A DNA stretch of 64,000 nucleotides, taken from positions 1,816,616 to 1,880,615 of the forward strand of contig CP096135.1 in NCBI GenBank assembly GCA_023213195.1, read 5' to 3'. The first letter of the stretch is position 1. Every line of letters begins with the position of its first letter. Source of the stretch: Sphingobacteriales bacterium JAD_PAG50586_3. GTDB taxonomy: Bacteria; Bacteroidota; Bacteroidia; CAMBQF01. The notes under the pieces are model-generated. The model was not told where the DNA came from. It saw only the letters and a program-made list of their open reading frames with translations, and made no database searches. A program made the position numbers and the translations under genes. Shown piece after piece: positions 21,152 through 31,561 of this stretch.

Positions 21152-21232
21152 AAGCACGTTTTCTACAAATATAGAAATTTACCTACGCTAACAAAAAAAC
21201 TGCCTTAATATTTTGATAGAAATAATATCGGG

Positions 21233-21766
21233 CTATTCTTTAACCCCTTTAGCCTTGTATACCGGTACGGTAGAGCAAGCCTCACCATACATAATACTTT
21301 TGGCGATAGGGCGCAGGCGGTTGGTAATTTCTACGTATGCCGCTGCGGGTACATCGTACTTGCTGCAACCCTTTACAATTATGCGCTTGTCTTTAAACTC
21401 ATCGTAATCTAGTTTGGCCAGCGACTCAAAATACAAGGCGGTTTCCAAAGCTTCCATATTGCCAAAAAACACTTTTTTAGCGAATGGCTCTACGGCAGAT
21501 GCTACTAACATGTAGGCCCACAGAGGTACAATAGCATCGGCAGTGCAGCTAACAGCCACATATTTATTAGCGTATTGGCTCCAGTCGGTATCTTTTATAT
21601 AGGCCCTGAATTCATCTTCGCGCAAAATAAGGCCCTGCCAAAGTTGGTCTTTAATATCAATTAAAACACGCTCGCCTTTGGTATAATAATCTTCCAGGTT
21701 TAGTTCAACCAAACCACTGTTAGCTACTTTATTCTTTATCTGGAATTCTTCCGGTATATCTGCCAT
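21233..21766 (-). CDS. DUF2480 family protein
   Basis: 177 aa, intact. Matches the Bacteroidota DUF2480 family (LVELNLEDYYTKGERVLIDIKDQLWQGLILREDEFR; VAVSCTADAIVPLWAYMLV; IVKGCSKYDVP). The function is unknown; the family is habitually found with Fe-S assembly genes, as here 11 bp after the MIP18-type gene. Conserved Cys residues (in SCTAD and KGCSK) might bind metal, but that is inference. Confidence 0.85.
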   Translation of the reverse strand: MADIPEEFQIKNKVANSGLVELNLEDYYTKGERVLIDIKDQLWQGLILREDEFRAYIKDTDWSQYANKYVAVSCTADAIVPLWAYMLVASAVEPFAKKVFFGNMEALETALYFESLAKLDYDEFKDKRIIVKGCSKYDVPAAAYVEITNRLRPIAKSIMYGEACSTVPVYKAKGVKE

Positions 21767-21777
21767 GGCTCTATTAA

Positions 21778-22107
21778 TTACATAAAACCCAGTTCCAAAC
21801 GGGCAACATCGCTCATCATATCCTGTGTCCAGGTGGGGTCAAACACCACTTCTACTTTAGATGATGTAACACCCTCCAGTTCTTTCACCTTTGTTTCCAC
21901 CTCGCTTGGCATACTCTCTGCTGCCGGGCACGATGGCGATGTTAACGTCATTTTGATGTTAACGTCCTTCGTATCATTAACATCTACTTCGTAAATAAGG
22001 CCAAGTTCCCAAATATCAACAGGTATTTCGGGGTCGTAAACGGTGCGTAGCACGTCTATAACTTTATTAGCAAACTCAGTGTCTTTAGCAATTACAATCG
22101 CTCCCAT
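21778..22107 (-). CDS. MIP18/DUF59 family Fe-S assembly protein
   Basis: 109 aa, intact. Contains the DUF59 core: VIDVLRTVYDPEIPVDIWELGLIYEVDV and MTLTSPSCPAAESMPSEVE with the reactive Cys. Homologues (SufT/PaaD/CIA2-like) assist Fe-S cluster maturation. Lies between sufE and DUF2480 in the same orientation, forming a small SUF accessory operon. Confidence 0.9.
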   Translation of the reverse strand: MGAIVIAKDTEFANKVIDVLRTVYDPEIPVDIWELGLIYEVDVNDTKDVNIKMTLTSPSCPAAESMPSEVETKVKELEGVTSSKVEVVFDPTWTQDMMSDVARLELGFM

Positions 22108-22110
22108 ATA

Positions 22111-22546
22111 TTATCCATTTACCTTGGGCTTGAAAGGCCAGGGCGTATAATTTCATTTGTTTTGCCATAGACCGTAGCCCGTTAGAGCGTGTCATAGACA
22201 GTTCACTTATTCCAATTTTACTAAAAAGGCTTACCGGGTCTGCATTTACAATGTCTTCAGGTGTTTGGCCTGATAACATCCTAAGTAGCAACGATACAAT
22301 GCCTTTGGGTATAATACCCGTACTGTCGGCACTATAAACAACCTTCCCCTCAATTAGTTCTGCATTAAGCCAAACCTTACTTTGGCAGCCGGTAATTTCA
22401 TATTCTGCCGTTTTATACTTTTCGTTTATCAGAGGCAATGCCTTACCAACCTCTACAAGGTATTCATATTTACTAAATTCATCGTCAAACAACTGAAACT
22501 CCTCAATAATTTCGTTTTCTATATCTTCAATTTTCATCTCGAACAA
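22111..22546 (-). CDS. sufE: SufE-like sulfur acceptor protein
   Basis: SufE accepts persulfide sulfur from the SufS desulfurase and stimulates it. Seen: YLVEVGKALPLI, EITGCQSKVWLNAE with the acceptor Cys, and SRSNGLRSMAKQMKLYALAFQAQ. In the raw sequence the frame runs to 22085 and overlaps the next gene. Treating CCTTGG (22122-22127) as CCWGG makes it end at a TAA at 22113-22111 after FQAQVNG, giving a normal C-terminus and a 3-bp gap to the DUF59 gene. The end given here is this corrected one. Confidence 0.85.
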
Positions 22547-22565
22547 ATCAATTAATATAACCAGG

Positions 22566-23303
22566 TTAAGGCTTTAAAGTTTTATAGCGTTTAGCCTCCA
22601 GCAAGGCCCATAAACCGAATATCGTTGTGCGCTCATTAGCATTCCAGGTGCCATTAGGCATTTGGGTAGATATAACCGTGGCTAACCACTCTGGTTTTAC
22701 CAAATGGCCATTCCCGCTAATATAAAGTAAAGCAATAGCTTCTATACCAAAATTGCTGGTAGCGCCGGTTACATTTACAAGGTCTATAAGTTTAGGTACC
22801 TGTATACCAAGTTCTCGTTTATAAGCAACTGTATCGTAATTACAGTGGTTGTTTTTTAAAATCATCAGGGCCATGGTAGCATGGCTAAGGGTAAAGCCAC
22901 CTTCGTAGGCCATATCATTAACAGCCGAAAAGAAATCCTTTGGCAACCCATAGCAATCGCAATACATAGCGGTTGCTATAACTTTATCTGTACCTGTTAA
23001 ATTTTCAAGTTGGTTTTTTGGTGCTTTTATTGCGGTATCAAGGGCGTGCAAAAAAATCTTCTCGTCGCCAAAAGCACGTTTTATAATGTCTTTTTTCTGT
23101 GCATCTATATCAATATCAAGCTTATAAGCACCAATTACGTAATTAAGGGTAGGTACCATAGTTGGCAAAACGTTGTTGCCCTTACTTTTAAGGTTGTCTA
23201 TGGCACGGTTTATGGCGCGTGTAGTATCATCATTGCCGGTTGCAAGCAATGTGTTTGACAATAATAATGCAGTTAAAAAAACAATTAAGTGCCTACCTTT
23301 CAT
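22566..23303 (-). CDS. Secreted protein of unknown function, possible alpha-toroid fold
   Basis: Start chosen at the ATG 23303, which begins a clear signal peptide (MKGRHLIVFLTALLLSNTLLA); an ATG 21 bp upstream is less likely. About 245 aa, helical. The C-terminal TQMPNGTWNANERTTIFGLWALLEAKRYK resembles repeats of terpene-cyclase/prenyltransferase-type alpha/alpha toroids, but no catalytic motif was seen. No family assignment made. Confidence 0.6.
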   Translation of the reverse strand: MKGRHLIVFLTALLLSNTLLATGNDDTTRAINRAIDNLKSKGNNVLPTMVPTLNYVIGAYKLDIDIDAQKKDIIKRAFGDEKIFLHALDTAIKAPKNQLENLTGTDKVIATAMYCDCYGLPKDFFSAVNDMAYEGGFTLSHATMALMILKNNHCNYDTVAYKRELGIQVPKLIDLVNVTGATSNFGIEAIALLYISGNGHLVKPEWLATVISTQMPNGTWNANERTTIFGLWALLEAKRYKTLKP

Positions 23304-23362
23304 ACTAAACGGTAAATTTGGCATAAAAATAGTTCAAAAAGAGTTTACATAAGCCTTTTAAC

Positions 23363-23860
23363 ATGCGCAAAGCCCATTTATTCATACTTACACTGGTTAT
23401 AGCAACCCTGTTAACATCTTGCTCTATGGGCCGTATGCCTATGGTTAAGGGTATAGATGATGTTAAAGTCAGCAAAATAGCCGCCGACTCTGTGCACATG
23501 GATGTGGTACTAAAAATTAACAACCCCGGCACTTGGGGTTTCAGGGTTAAGCGCATAGATATGAATGTAATGCTTAACGATAAAGCCGTTGGCGTAGTTA
23601 AGGGCAAAATGCCTTTTAAGCTTATATCGCAGGGCGAAAGGCCTTACAACGTAACGGTATCGGCCAGCAATGCAGCCGTTATTGGTGCCCTGCCCGATTT
23701 GCTTGGTACCTTTTTAGGCGGCGGCAACAAGCAAACAAACCTGCGTTTGGTAGGTACCATCAAAACCCGCTGGTTTATCTTCGGCAAAAAAATCCAGTTC
23801 GATTCTTCTAAAGACTTTAAAATGCCCAAGCTGCTCAATGGCCTGGGCGGAAGAAACTAA
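23363..23860 (+). CDS. LEA type 2 family lipoprotein
   Basis: 165 aa with a lipoprotein signal (MRKAHLFILTLVIATLLTSC, Cys at 20). The remainder is one WHy/LEA_2-like beta domain (DVVLKINNPGTWGFRVKRIDMNVMLNDKAVG...). Such domains occur in desiccation-related and many bacterial envelope proteins; role here unknown. Its 3' end overlaps the stop of the convergent T9SS gene by 4 bp. Confidence 0.8.
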   Translation: MRKAHLFILTLVIATLLTSCSMGRMPMVKGIDDVKVSKIAADSVHMDVVLKINNPGTWGFRVKRIDMNVMLNDKAVGVVKGKMPFKLISQGERPYNVTVSASNAAVIGALPDLLGTFLGGGNKQTNLRLVGTIKTRWFIFGKKIQFDSSKDFKMPKLLNGLGGRN

Positions 23861-24937
23861 TCCTTCACAATCTTTTTAGTTACTACAGCGCCGGTTTTTT
23901 TATCGGCTATTTGCACTATGTATATGCCTTGCGCTAAGTTTTCTGTAGGCAGTTGTATGGTTTGGTTGCCAACTGCAACAGTATTATTTTGCCTTAGCAC
24001 AGGTTGCCCTAATAGGTTGTAAACGGTTAATTGCAAATCGGTATTCTGTTTAGCAAATAGGCTTATAAAAATGCTGCCGCTGGTTGGGTTAGGATATATG
24101 CTACTTACAGTAGATGCCATATCTTCAATACCCGCAGCTATTATTTGGTCGCACCATGGTATTGCTGCAATTATCATTATATACAGTTAAGCACACGGTG
24201 TGCGGCCCACCCCATTCAAACAAATGGTTAAAAACAAAGTCTCCATTCGCTACAGTATCGCCATCTATTACCCAAATATGGTTATATAAATTGCCGGTAA
24301 CGCTGTAAAGTTCAAACTCATTAGGGTTCTCTGTAAGGTTAAATATAAAGCTCGCCCCACATTCCTTATCATTGTAATAACTTTCTGTTATTGTATCTGT
24401 TTGTGTTTGCTGGCATGTGCCATTATCGCTAATAACATGGGTAATGCTAAAATGCACAAGCCTGTTTAAAGTGCAAATGTTGGTTGTCGAAATCGTATCA
24501 TTCCCATAAATCCATAGATGGTTAAGGCTAGGCGCATTACTACCTACTAATCTGGTGTATGGCACCATAAAATCTACCCTTTTTAAATAATTTGCATTAC
24601 AAATACTGCCTTGTGTATTGTCTATATATATTGTGTCAGTATCATAACATACAGTAGCACCGCTATTGCTAATAATGTGTGTAATGTAAAAGTAATATTG
24701 ACCGTAGGGGATATTAAAAGTACAGCTATTGAAGTTTGAAACAGGGTTAATGTCTAATCCGGCTAAAGTTACGGTATCGGTCAAAATCCATCTGTCAAAA
24801 TAACCGGAGTTGTCTGCATTGGCTGTGCAGGTAATACTGCTGTTGGCTGAGTTGTGAATCCAGGTAAAGCCAGCATCGCATTGCGCAGTAGCAATACCAG
24901 ACAGAAATATAAATATGGCAAGTATTTTTCCTTTCAT
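23857..24937 (-). CDS. Secreted T9SS type A protein (frameshift)
   Basis: About 358 aa with signal peptide MKGKILAIFIFLSGIATAQ and several short beta repeats rich in Cys and aromatic residues (NHLWIYGNDTISTTNICTLNRLVHFSITHVISDNGTC). The C-terminal type A sorting domain is IYPNPTSGSIFISL...VTKKIVKD. The frame changes at CCATGG (24154-24159); CCWGG there gives SNTWCDQIIAAGIED. Paralogous to the next upstream gene: repeat style and sorting domain are nearly the same. Confidence 0.75.
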
Positions 24938-24948
24938 GGCTCTTGAAA

Positions 24949-26651
24949 TTAGTCTTTCACAATTTTTTTAGTTACAACCGCACCGGTCTTCTTATCGGCT
25001 ATTTGCAGTATGTATATGCCTTGGGCAAGGCTCTCAGTTTGTAATTGTATTGTTTGGTTGCCTATTCCTACAGCATTGCTTTGGCTTAGCACAGGTTGGC
25101 TAAGCATGTTGTAAACGGTAAACGTTAAACTTTGCGATTTGTTAGTAATAATATTTACAGCTATAGCCCCTTCTGTAGGATTTGGATAAGGTGTCCCGAC
25201 ACTAAAATTATTTTCTGTTTGATTTATTGAAGTAAGAAATTCGGTAACAGGGAATAAATGCAATTCAACCTCACTAAATGCAGGGTTTTGCGCATTTAGC
25301 GTAATGGTTTGTGATGGGCATATATAGCCTGGTATGTCAGCGCTTATGGTATAAGTGCCAAATGCAAGGTTTGTTAGTTGAAATACACCATTAGCATCTG
25401 TCATATCATATTTTGTTATTACCCCTTGTTGGTTTTTTACATAAACCATAACATTTTCCAGCGCTATAGACCTAACGGTATCTTCAATTACAATTCCCCC
25501 GCCAATAAGACCCGAACCCGGATTCAGGTTTACCGATAGTAATACCATGTTCAATGGGTCTTGGCTCCAAACCATGCCATATAAATTAATTGCATAAGCT
25601 GCATCCCAATCTTCCTCACTATAGTTATAAGTGGGCAGGTAGTTTTCAAAATCAGGGTTTGTAGGGTTTAAAGCTGCCCTAATAATATATTCTCCGTTAG
25701 CAAGTCCTGTAAATGTAAATAAGTTGTTTGCAAGCTGCGTACTTCCAACCAATACTCCATAGGTTGTAGTATCAACACGTTCAAGTTTATACAGCCATGC
25801 GGTAGCATCTGTTACACAAGTTATACATTGTTGGTTGTCTTCCAGCCTTGGGTTTATTAGCAGGCTGTTATTGTCTGGCTCAATAGCAAAGCATTTGGTA
25901 TCATTACAGGTATCGCTGTTTACCGTTAAGCAAACATTGTGCAGGCCTTAAGTAACTCATAATCAAAAATAAATCCATTGCTTATAGTATCGCCATCTAC
26001 TGTCCATGTATGGGTTAGTAGGTTAGATGAGTAGCTACGCAAATTATACTGGTACGGTAAACCGTTTGGTGTTGGGTAAATAGTTGGCTGCGCATTGCAC
26101 ACTAAATAATTATTATAATAAAACGTGTCAGTTACACTGCTGTAACATCCGTTGTTGTCGTATACAATGTGTGTAAGCTGAAATGCATCTACAGGTAAAA
26201 ATCCACATAAGTAATCAGTTGATATGGTATCTACGCCATATAGCCATGCGTGGTTTATTCCCGGGTAGTCAGCTCCAAAAAAGTAGTAATCCATGACGGC
26301 AGGTTCTATTATGCTATAAAAATTAGCATTGCAATAACTGCCATCAAAATTATCTACTACAACAGTCGCAGAGGCATAACCGCAAATACTACCATGCACT
26401 ATCTCTATCTCTGAATGCCCATAAGGCAAAGTTAGTATCAGGGTATCAAGTTCCCACAATATAAAGTTGCCATCGTTCCCTATGAAATATCCCCAGTTAT
26501 TTAAAGACCAATTATGCTCTCCAATTGTATCATTAGGCCAACAGGTTAATTTATCAGTAGTTGAATCAAAAGAATAGCTGAAAGAAGGGTCGCATTGTGC
26601 ATTAGCGTAGCCACATATAATAGCAAATAGGGCAAGTAACGGTGTTTTCAT
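24949..26651 (-). CDS. Secreted T9SS type A protein with Cna-like domain (frameshift)
   Basis: About 566 aa. Start ATG 26651 (MKTPLLALFAIICGYANAQ). The N-terminal half carries the same beta repeats as the neighbouring paralogue (NHAWLYGVDTISTDYLCGFLPVDAFQLTHIVYDNNGCY); the second half contains a Cna/carboxypeptidase-like domain (VYVKNQQGVITKYDMTDANGVFQLTNLAFGTYTISADI) and a type A sorting domain (PYPNPTEGAIAVNI...VTKKIVKD). The break is at CCTTAAG (25946-25952), rc CTTAAGG; CCAGG gives ELPGLHNVCLTV. Transcription probably starts at a TATATTTG box inside a palindrome at 26672-26695. Confidence 0.75.
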
Positions 26652-26671
26652 AGCCAGTGTGTTTAATATTT

Positions 26672-26695
26672 CAAATATACTATCTAAATAGTATA
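26672..26695 (-). promoter_or_regulatory. Promoter with overlapping 20-bp palindrome
   Basis: TATACTATCTAAATAGTATA (26676-26695) has perfect 8-bp arms. On the minus strand TATATTTG (26679-26672), a -7 box, overlaps one arm, so a dimeric repressor could bind here. It precedes the T9SS gene starting at 26651. Confidence 0.5.
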
Positions 26696-26731
26696 CATTC
26701 AGGAACACATTTCACCCTTTATCGGAAAAAT

Positions 26732-26781
26732 TAATTGTCAATTGTCAATTTACCATTGTCAATTGACAATTACTATCTTTG
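26732..26781 (+). promoter_or_regulatory. ATTGTCA repeats and promoter of glyS
   Basis: ATTGTCAATTGTCAATTT then ATTGTCAATTGACAATT, followed by the -7 box TATCTTTG (26774-26781) nine bases before the start codon. The repeats place a TTG at several spacings from the -7 box. Confidence 0.5.
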
Positions 26782-26789
26782 CCGCCATT

Positions 26790-28329
26790 ATGAGCAATAA
26801 CGCAGAGCTTTTTCCTAAAATTATATCGCACGCCAAAGAGTATGGCTTTATTTTCCAATCGTCAGAAATTTACGATGGCCTTGCCGCCGTTTACGATTAT
26901 GGCCAGTACGGTGCTGAGTTAAAAAAGAACATACGTGAGTATTGGTGGAAAGCCATGGTGCAAATGAATGAGAATATTGTGGGCATTGATTCCGCTATTT
27001 TTATGCACCCTACGGTATGGAAAGCATCGGGCCACGTTGATGCCTTTAACGACCCCTTGATTGATAACAAAGACAGTAAAAAACGCTACCGTGCCGATGT
27101 GCTTATTGAAGAAGCGGTACAAAAAATAGAAGCCAAAATTGAAAAGGAAGTAGAAAAGGCCAAGCGCTCGTTTTTCTCCGTTTGATGAGGCTATGTTCCG
27201 CAGCACCAATGGCCGCGTGGTAGAAAACCAAACCAAGATAGATACTATTAATACCCGCTTTAAGTCTGCCTTAGAGGCTAACGATATGGAGGGCATTAAA
27301 CAAATCATTATCGATTTGGAGATTGTTTGCCCTATATCAGGCACCAAAAACTGGACAGATGTGCGCCAGTTTAACCTGATGTTTAGCACCGAAATGGGCA
27401 GCGTTAGCGAAGATTCATCTAAAATATACCTGCGCCCCGAAACGGCCCAAGGTATCTTTGTAAACTTCTTAAACGTACAGAAAACAGGCCGTATGCGCAT
27501 TCCTTTTGGTATAGCGCAAATTGGTAAGGCGTTCCGTAACGAGATTGTAGCCCGCCAATTCATTTTCCGCATGCGCGAGTTTGAACAAATGGAAATGCAA
27601 TTCTTTGTTCGTCCGGGTACAGAAATGGAATGGTACGAAACATGGAAAGCCAAGCGTATGCAGTGGCATAAGGCTCTTGGTTTAGGCGAAGGTAAACAAC
27701 GCTTCCACGACCATTTAAAATTGGCCCATTACGCTAATGCAGCGGCAGATATTGAGTTTGAATTCCCATTCGGGTTTAAAGAGCTGGAAGGTATTCACTC
27801 TCGTACCGATTTCGACCTAAAAAGCCATGAAGAATTCTCTGGCAAAAAGCTTCGCTACTTCGACCCTGAATTGAACGAAAGCTATATTCCTTATGTAGTA
27901 GAAACATCAATAGGTTTAGACCGTATGTTTCTGGCTATTTTAAGCTCTGCTTATAACGAGGAGAAGTTGGAAGATGGCAGCACACGCGATGTGCTAAATA
28001 TCCCCGCCTTCTTGGCTCCGGTTAAGGTTGCTGTTATGCCACTTACCAAGAAAGATGGCCTGCCCGAGAAAGCCCGCGAGATTATTGATATTTTAAAATA
28101 CGAACATATTTACCAGTACGACGAGAAAGATGCTATTGGCAAACGCTACCGCCGTCAGGATGCTATTGGTACACCATTCTGCATTACGGTTGACCACCAA
28201 ACGCTGGAAGATAATACCGTTACCATCCGCGAGCGTGATACCATGACACAAGAGCGTGTAGCCATTGCCGATTTGCAACGCATTGTTAATGCTAAAGTGA
28301 GCATTAACGAGGTGCTGAAAAGCTTGTAA
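26790..28329 (+). CDS. glyS: Glycyl-tRNA synthetase, dimeric type (frameshift)
   Basis: Charges tRNA-Gly; class II enzyme of the alpha2 (eukaryote-like) type. Start ATG 26790 (MSNNAELFPKIISHAKEYGFIFQSSEIYDGLAAVYDYGQYG); an in-frame codon at 26742 lies within the promoter repeats. Motif 2 is seen in IGKAFRNEIVARQFIFRMREFEQMEMQFF, motif 3 in ETSIGLDRMFLAIL, and a C-terminal anticodon-binding domain follows. The frame shifts near 27171-27175 (T5; T4 gives KRSFSPFDEAMFRSTNG). As this gene is normally essential and both halves are perfectly conserved, the shift is best read as a sequence error. Confidence 0.93.
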
Positions 28330-28350
28330 AATTCTAAGATACGAATGGAG

Positions 28351-28380
28351 AGCCTGCTGAGAAACCAGCGGGCTTTTTTA
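28351..28380 (+). terminator. Terminator of glyS
   Basis: AGCCTGCTG-agaaac-CAGCGGGCT followed by T6, 21 bp after the stop. The 9-bp stem has one G-T pair. Overlaps the 3' end of the convergent DUF218 gene. Confidence 0.85.
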
Positions 28381-29015
28381 ATTCAACAAATAATAAAGCT
28401 TTTTAGCATACTCATTGTTTACCATAATAAGGCCGCTCTCGCTTTCCCACCAGCGGTCTTCATTGTATGATGATGAAGGCGAACCCAGCATGGTTAATTT
28501 AATGCCTTCCTTTTTTAAAACAGGGGTTATTAACGCCTTGGCGCGTCCACTATGAAACTTATCGCTAATAACAGACGCCCTTAATTGCCCTTTTTTCAAG
28601 CAAAAATCGCGTATTACGCTGGCCTCTTCTAAGGTACTAGTCCCTTTTTGTAAAAGTAATATTCGCTCTTGCGGAACGCCAAAACGCACCAAAGCGCTAT
28701 CAGTCAGTTGTGCCTCGTTTAAATTTATATCTAATACCTTTAGGTTTTTTCTACATTTTCGCCTGTGCATACCAATGTGTCCACAAGCCCGGCTTTGTAT
28801 AATCGAGCGGCCTCGTGGGCACGGTCATATGCGCCACCACTTAAAACAAAAAGGTATCGGGTTTTTACTGGCTCATCTTCGCTACGTAAATTGTTGCTTA
28901 CAGCCTGTAATATAGGCACCTTAAATGCAAGAAATAGGGCAATACCAAGCCCAAGGGCAACCATTACCCTAAACCATAAACGTTTGTATAATGGCTTTTG
29001 CGCCTTATTTATCAT
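28378..29015 (-). CDS. YdcF/SanA-type DUF218 membrane protein (frameshift)
   Basis: About 212 aa: one N-terminal membrane helix (RVMVALGLGIALFLAFKVPIL) then a DUF218 domain (YLFVLSGGAYDRAHEAARLYKAGLVDTLVCTGENVE; LLLQKGTSTLEEASVI; VISDKFHSGRAK). Family members (SanA, ElyC, YdcF) affect envelope or peptidoglycan homeostasis; the reaction is unsettled. The frame breaks at a T6 run (28745-28750); one more base gives ENVEKNLKVLDIN. Confidence 0.8.
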
Positions 29016-29112
29016 GGCGTAAAAATAGTTTTAATATTAAAACGTTGGGTATTTCAAACGTTTTTGCATTTTAAACGTTGTTATTTGTAGGTAAGATGCT
29101 AATTTTGATGTG

Positions 29113-29736
29113 ATGAAAAAGTTATTTATACTATTTATAGCGCTGTGTGCGTTTTCATTTGCCAGGGGCCAAAACAACCTTGTCCAGTTTTCGGGCGTGG
29201 TTGTAAGCGCAGATAGTTTATACCCCATACCCTTTACCAGCATTATGGTTCATAATTCTGCCCGGGGCACGGTTTCCGACTATTATGGCTTTTTCACCTT
29301 TGTAGCGTATGAGAGGGATACTATTGAGTTTTCTGCCATTGGCTACCGTAAAGTAAGGTTTATTATTCCTGATAGTTTAGAAGATGGCCGTTACTCTTTG
29401 ATACAGGTATTAAAGCGCGATACCATTGCTCTGCCTACTATTGATATTTACCCATGGCCTACGCGTGAGCAATTTAAAACATCGTTCTTAAACCTTGACC
29501 TGCCTGATAACGACCTTATGCGTGCCCAAAAGAATTTAGATCCTGCGGGCTTACCAACCAATGCCGGTGGCGCCGATCCTTACATGAGCTACAAGTATAG
29601 CATGAACCAGCAACAATCCAGGTTGTATTATGCGGGCCAGGCGCAACAAATAAGCCTGTTAAACCCTTTGGCTTGGGCTAAGTTTATTGATGCGTGGCGC
29701 AGTGGGGCATTCAAAAATAAAGACAAGAAAAACTAG
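29113..29736 (+). CDS. Secreted protein with carboxypeptidase-regulatory-like domain
   Basis: Start chosen at ATG 29113; the GTG just before it (29110) is less likely. 207 aa, signal peptide MKKLFILFIALCAFSFARGQ, then a CarboxypepD_reg-like beta sandwich (VQFSGVVVSADSLYPIPFTSIMVHNSARGTVSDYYGFFTFVAYERDTIEFSAIGYRKV). The C-terminal ~90 residues (QQQSRLYYAGQAQQISLLNPLAWAKFIDAWRSGAFKNKDKKN) are family-specific with no assigned role. Typical Bacteroidota periplasmic or outer-membrane-associated protein. Confidence 0.75.
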   Translation: MKKLFILFIALCAFSFARGQNNLVQFSGVVVSADSLYPIPFTSIMVHNSARGTVSDYYGFFTFVAYERDTIEFSAIGYRKVRFIIPDSLEDGRYSLIQVLKRDTIALPTIDIYPWPTREQFKTSFLNLDLPDNDLMRAQKNLDPAGLPTNAGGADPYMSYKYSMNQQQSRLYYAGQAQQISLLNPLAWAKFIDAWRSGAFKNKDKKN

Positions 29737-29744
29737 TTAAGGTA

Positions 29745-30655
29745 TTACGGTAGGCAGACTACTTTCTTTTCGCTTACGCCATAACCAACCCAGCACCCCA
29801 ACCCACCCTGTATATTGCTAATTACATTGTTTGGCGCTGCAAAGGGGCTGTTACTATTATCCATAGACTGCTCTACACTGTTAAAAAAGTTATAGGCAGG
29901 CACATCAATACTGCAAAGCCTAATCCTTACAGTATCGCCCAGGCGGTAGCGTTTTCTGTCAGCATGGTCGTAGTTGTCTTCAGATAATCCATCGGCATAT
30001 TTATCGGGCCTGCCAATGCCAAAAGAATAGTTTTGCCCGTAAAACAATTGGTTGTTTAACAAAGTATTGGGCCTGAACATACGGTCGTTACGTTTAGGTA
30101 TGTTGCTAACCCGGCGAGACATAAACCGGTAGCCCCTTTGGTCAATACCCGGGTCTTGAAAATATACCCATACCAAACCTAAGGTGTCATCAACCTCATC
30201 GGCAACCCAGTACAGGCTGTCTATTGGTGGGCTTGCAATAATATGTGTTGTAGAGGTAACAGTATCGCCATTGGCAACTACAAATAGTGAGTATGTTTTT
30301 CCTGCCTCGCCCTTTACCAAACCGTTTTGCTTTATGTAGGCAAACTTTAGGGGGCCTCATTAGCGGGTTGAAAGGTAAGCGTGTCAATATTAACCCCATC
30401 ACTAACTATAACCAGTGCATCGTAAATAACAGAATTTGCCAGTGCAACAGAATCAATAGGGGCAAAGTAGCCCGAGTTTTTTGACAGGACTACATAGGGC
30501 CGTAACCCTTCAAAAATATACCCCTCTACTACAATTTTAGGGTCGGGTTGGGGCAGGTCTACCGTAATTTCTTTCTCGCACGATTGTAAAATAACCAGCA
30601 TTGCTGTTACTATAGGGGCAGCATATAACAAGCGGTATTTTACCCATGCACGCAT
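29745..30655 (-). CDS. DUF4249 lipoprotein, copy 3 of tandem array (frameshift)
   Basis: About 303 aa. The start ATG 30655 overlaps the stop of the preceding copy (TAATG). Lipoprotein signal with LQSC; DUF4249 hallmark EKEITVDLPQPDPKIVVEGYIFEG, then RVSNIPKRNDRMFRPNTLLNNQLFYGQ and the closing GGLGCWVGYGVSEKKVVC. The frame shifts at a G5 run (30350-30354); one extra base gives NEAPLKFAYIKQNGLVKG. Likely outer-membrane partner of the TonB receptor at the head of the operon. Confidence 0.82.
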
Positions 30656-31561
30656 TATGGATAGCAAATAATTTGAAACTGGTTAACACCATAGCCTCCC
30701 CAGCAACCTAAGCCGCCCTCTATATTGGTTTGCACATTGCCAGGCGATGAAAATGGGTTGCCTGCATTGTCTGAATTATTTAGCGAGTTATAGAAGTTAA
30801 AGTTGGGCAAATCCATAGTGCAGACACGCACCTGCGCAGTATCGCCCAAGCGGTAGGCCCGTCGGTCGGGGTCAGGGTTATCCTCACTAAACTGGTCGGT
30901 AAATTGGCGGGCCCTGTTAATGCCGAATTCTACAGGCTGCCCTTTATAAAAACGGTTTTCAAAAGAAAAATTAGGCCTGAATAATGGCTCATTACGCTCT
31001 GGGTTAGCACTTACACGGCGAGAGAATATGCGGTAAGCGCGTTCATCAATACCGGGGTCGTTAAAATGTACATAAACGTATCCTAACGAATCGTAATCAT
31101 CATACTTAACCCATTTGGTACTATCCAACGGCACCATAGGTATAATGCGGGTGGTAGATGTTACCGTTTGCCCTATGGCTGTTACGGTTAGGTTATATGT
31201 TTTGCCTGCCTTAGCCTATAACCGTTGGGCTGGATTTTACATAAGCAAAACCATACGCCGATTCATTAGCCGGTTGAAAGGTTAGCGTGTCGGTATTGGT
31301 ACCATCACTTACTGTAACTACAGCATCGTAAATAAAAGTGTTTACCAGCGCGGCAGAGTCTATAGGCGCAAAGTATGGCGAATTTTTAGATAGGATTACA
31401 TAGGGCCTTTCGCCTTCAAAAATATAGCCCTCCACCACAATTTTCGGGTCGGGTTGTGGCATATCAACAGTAATCTCTTTCTCGCAACTTTGTAGAAATA
31501 CCAAGCCCACCAGCAGTGTTACACCGGTTAAAAACGCTTTGTATTTCTGTAGTTTCGTCAT
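30655..31561 (-). CDS. DUF4249 lipoprotein, copy 2 of tandem array (frameshift)
   Basis: About 302 aa. Start ATG 31561 shares a base with the upstream stop (TAATG). Signal with FLQSC, then EKEITVDMPQPDPKIVVEGYIFEGERPYVILSKNSPYF. The frame breaks at CCTTAG (31209-31214); CCWGG gives TVIGQAGKTYNLTV, the same as the intact copy 1. The C-terminus GGLGCWGGYGVNQFQIIC mirrors the other copies. Confidence 0.82.

Noticed and set aside
22085..22110. SufE and MIP18 genes overlapping by 23 bp
   Set aside because: Correcting CCTTGG to a CCWGG site gives a normal SufE end with a 3-bp gap.
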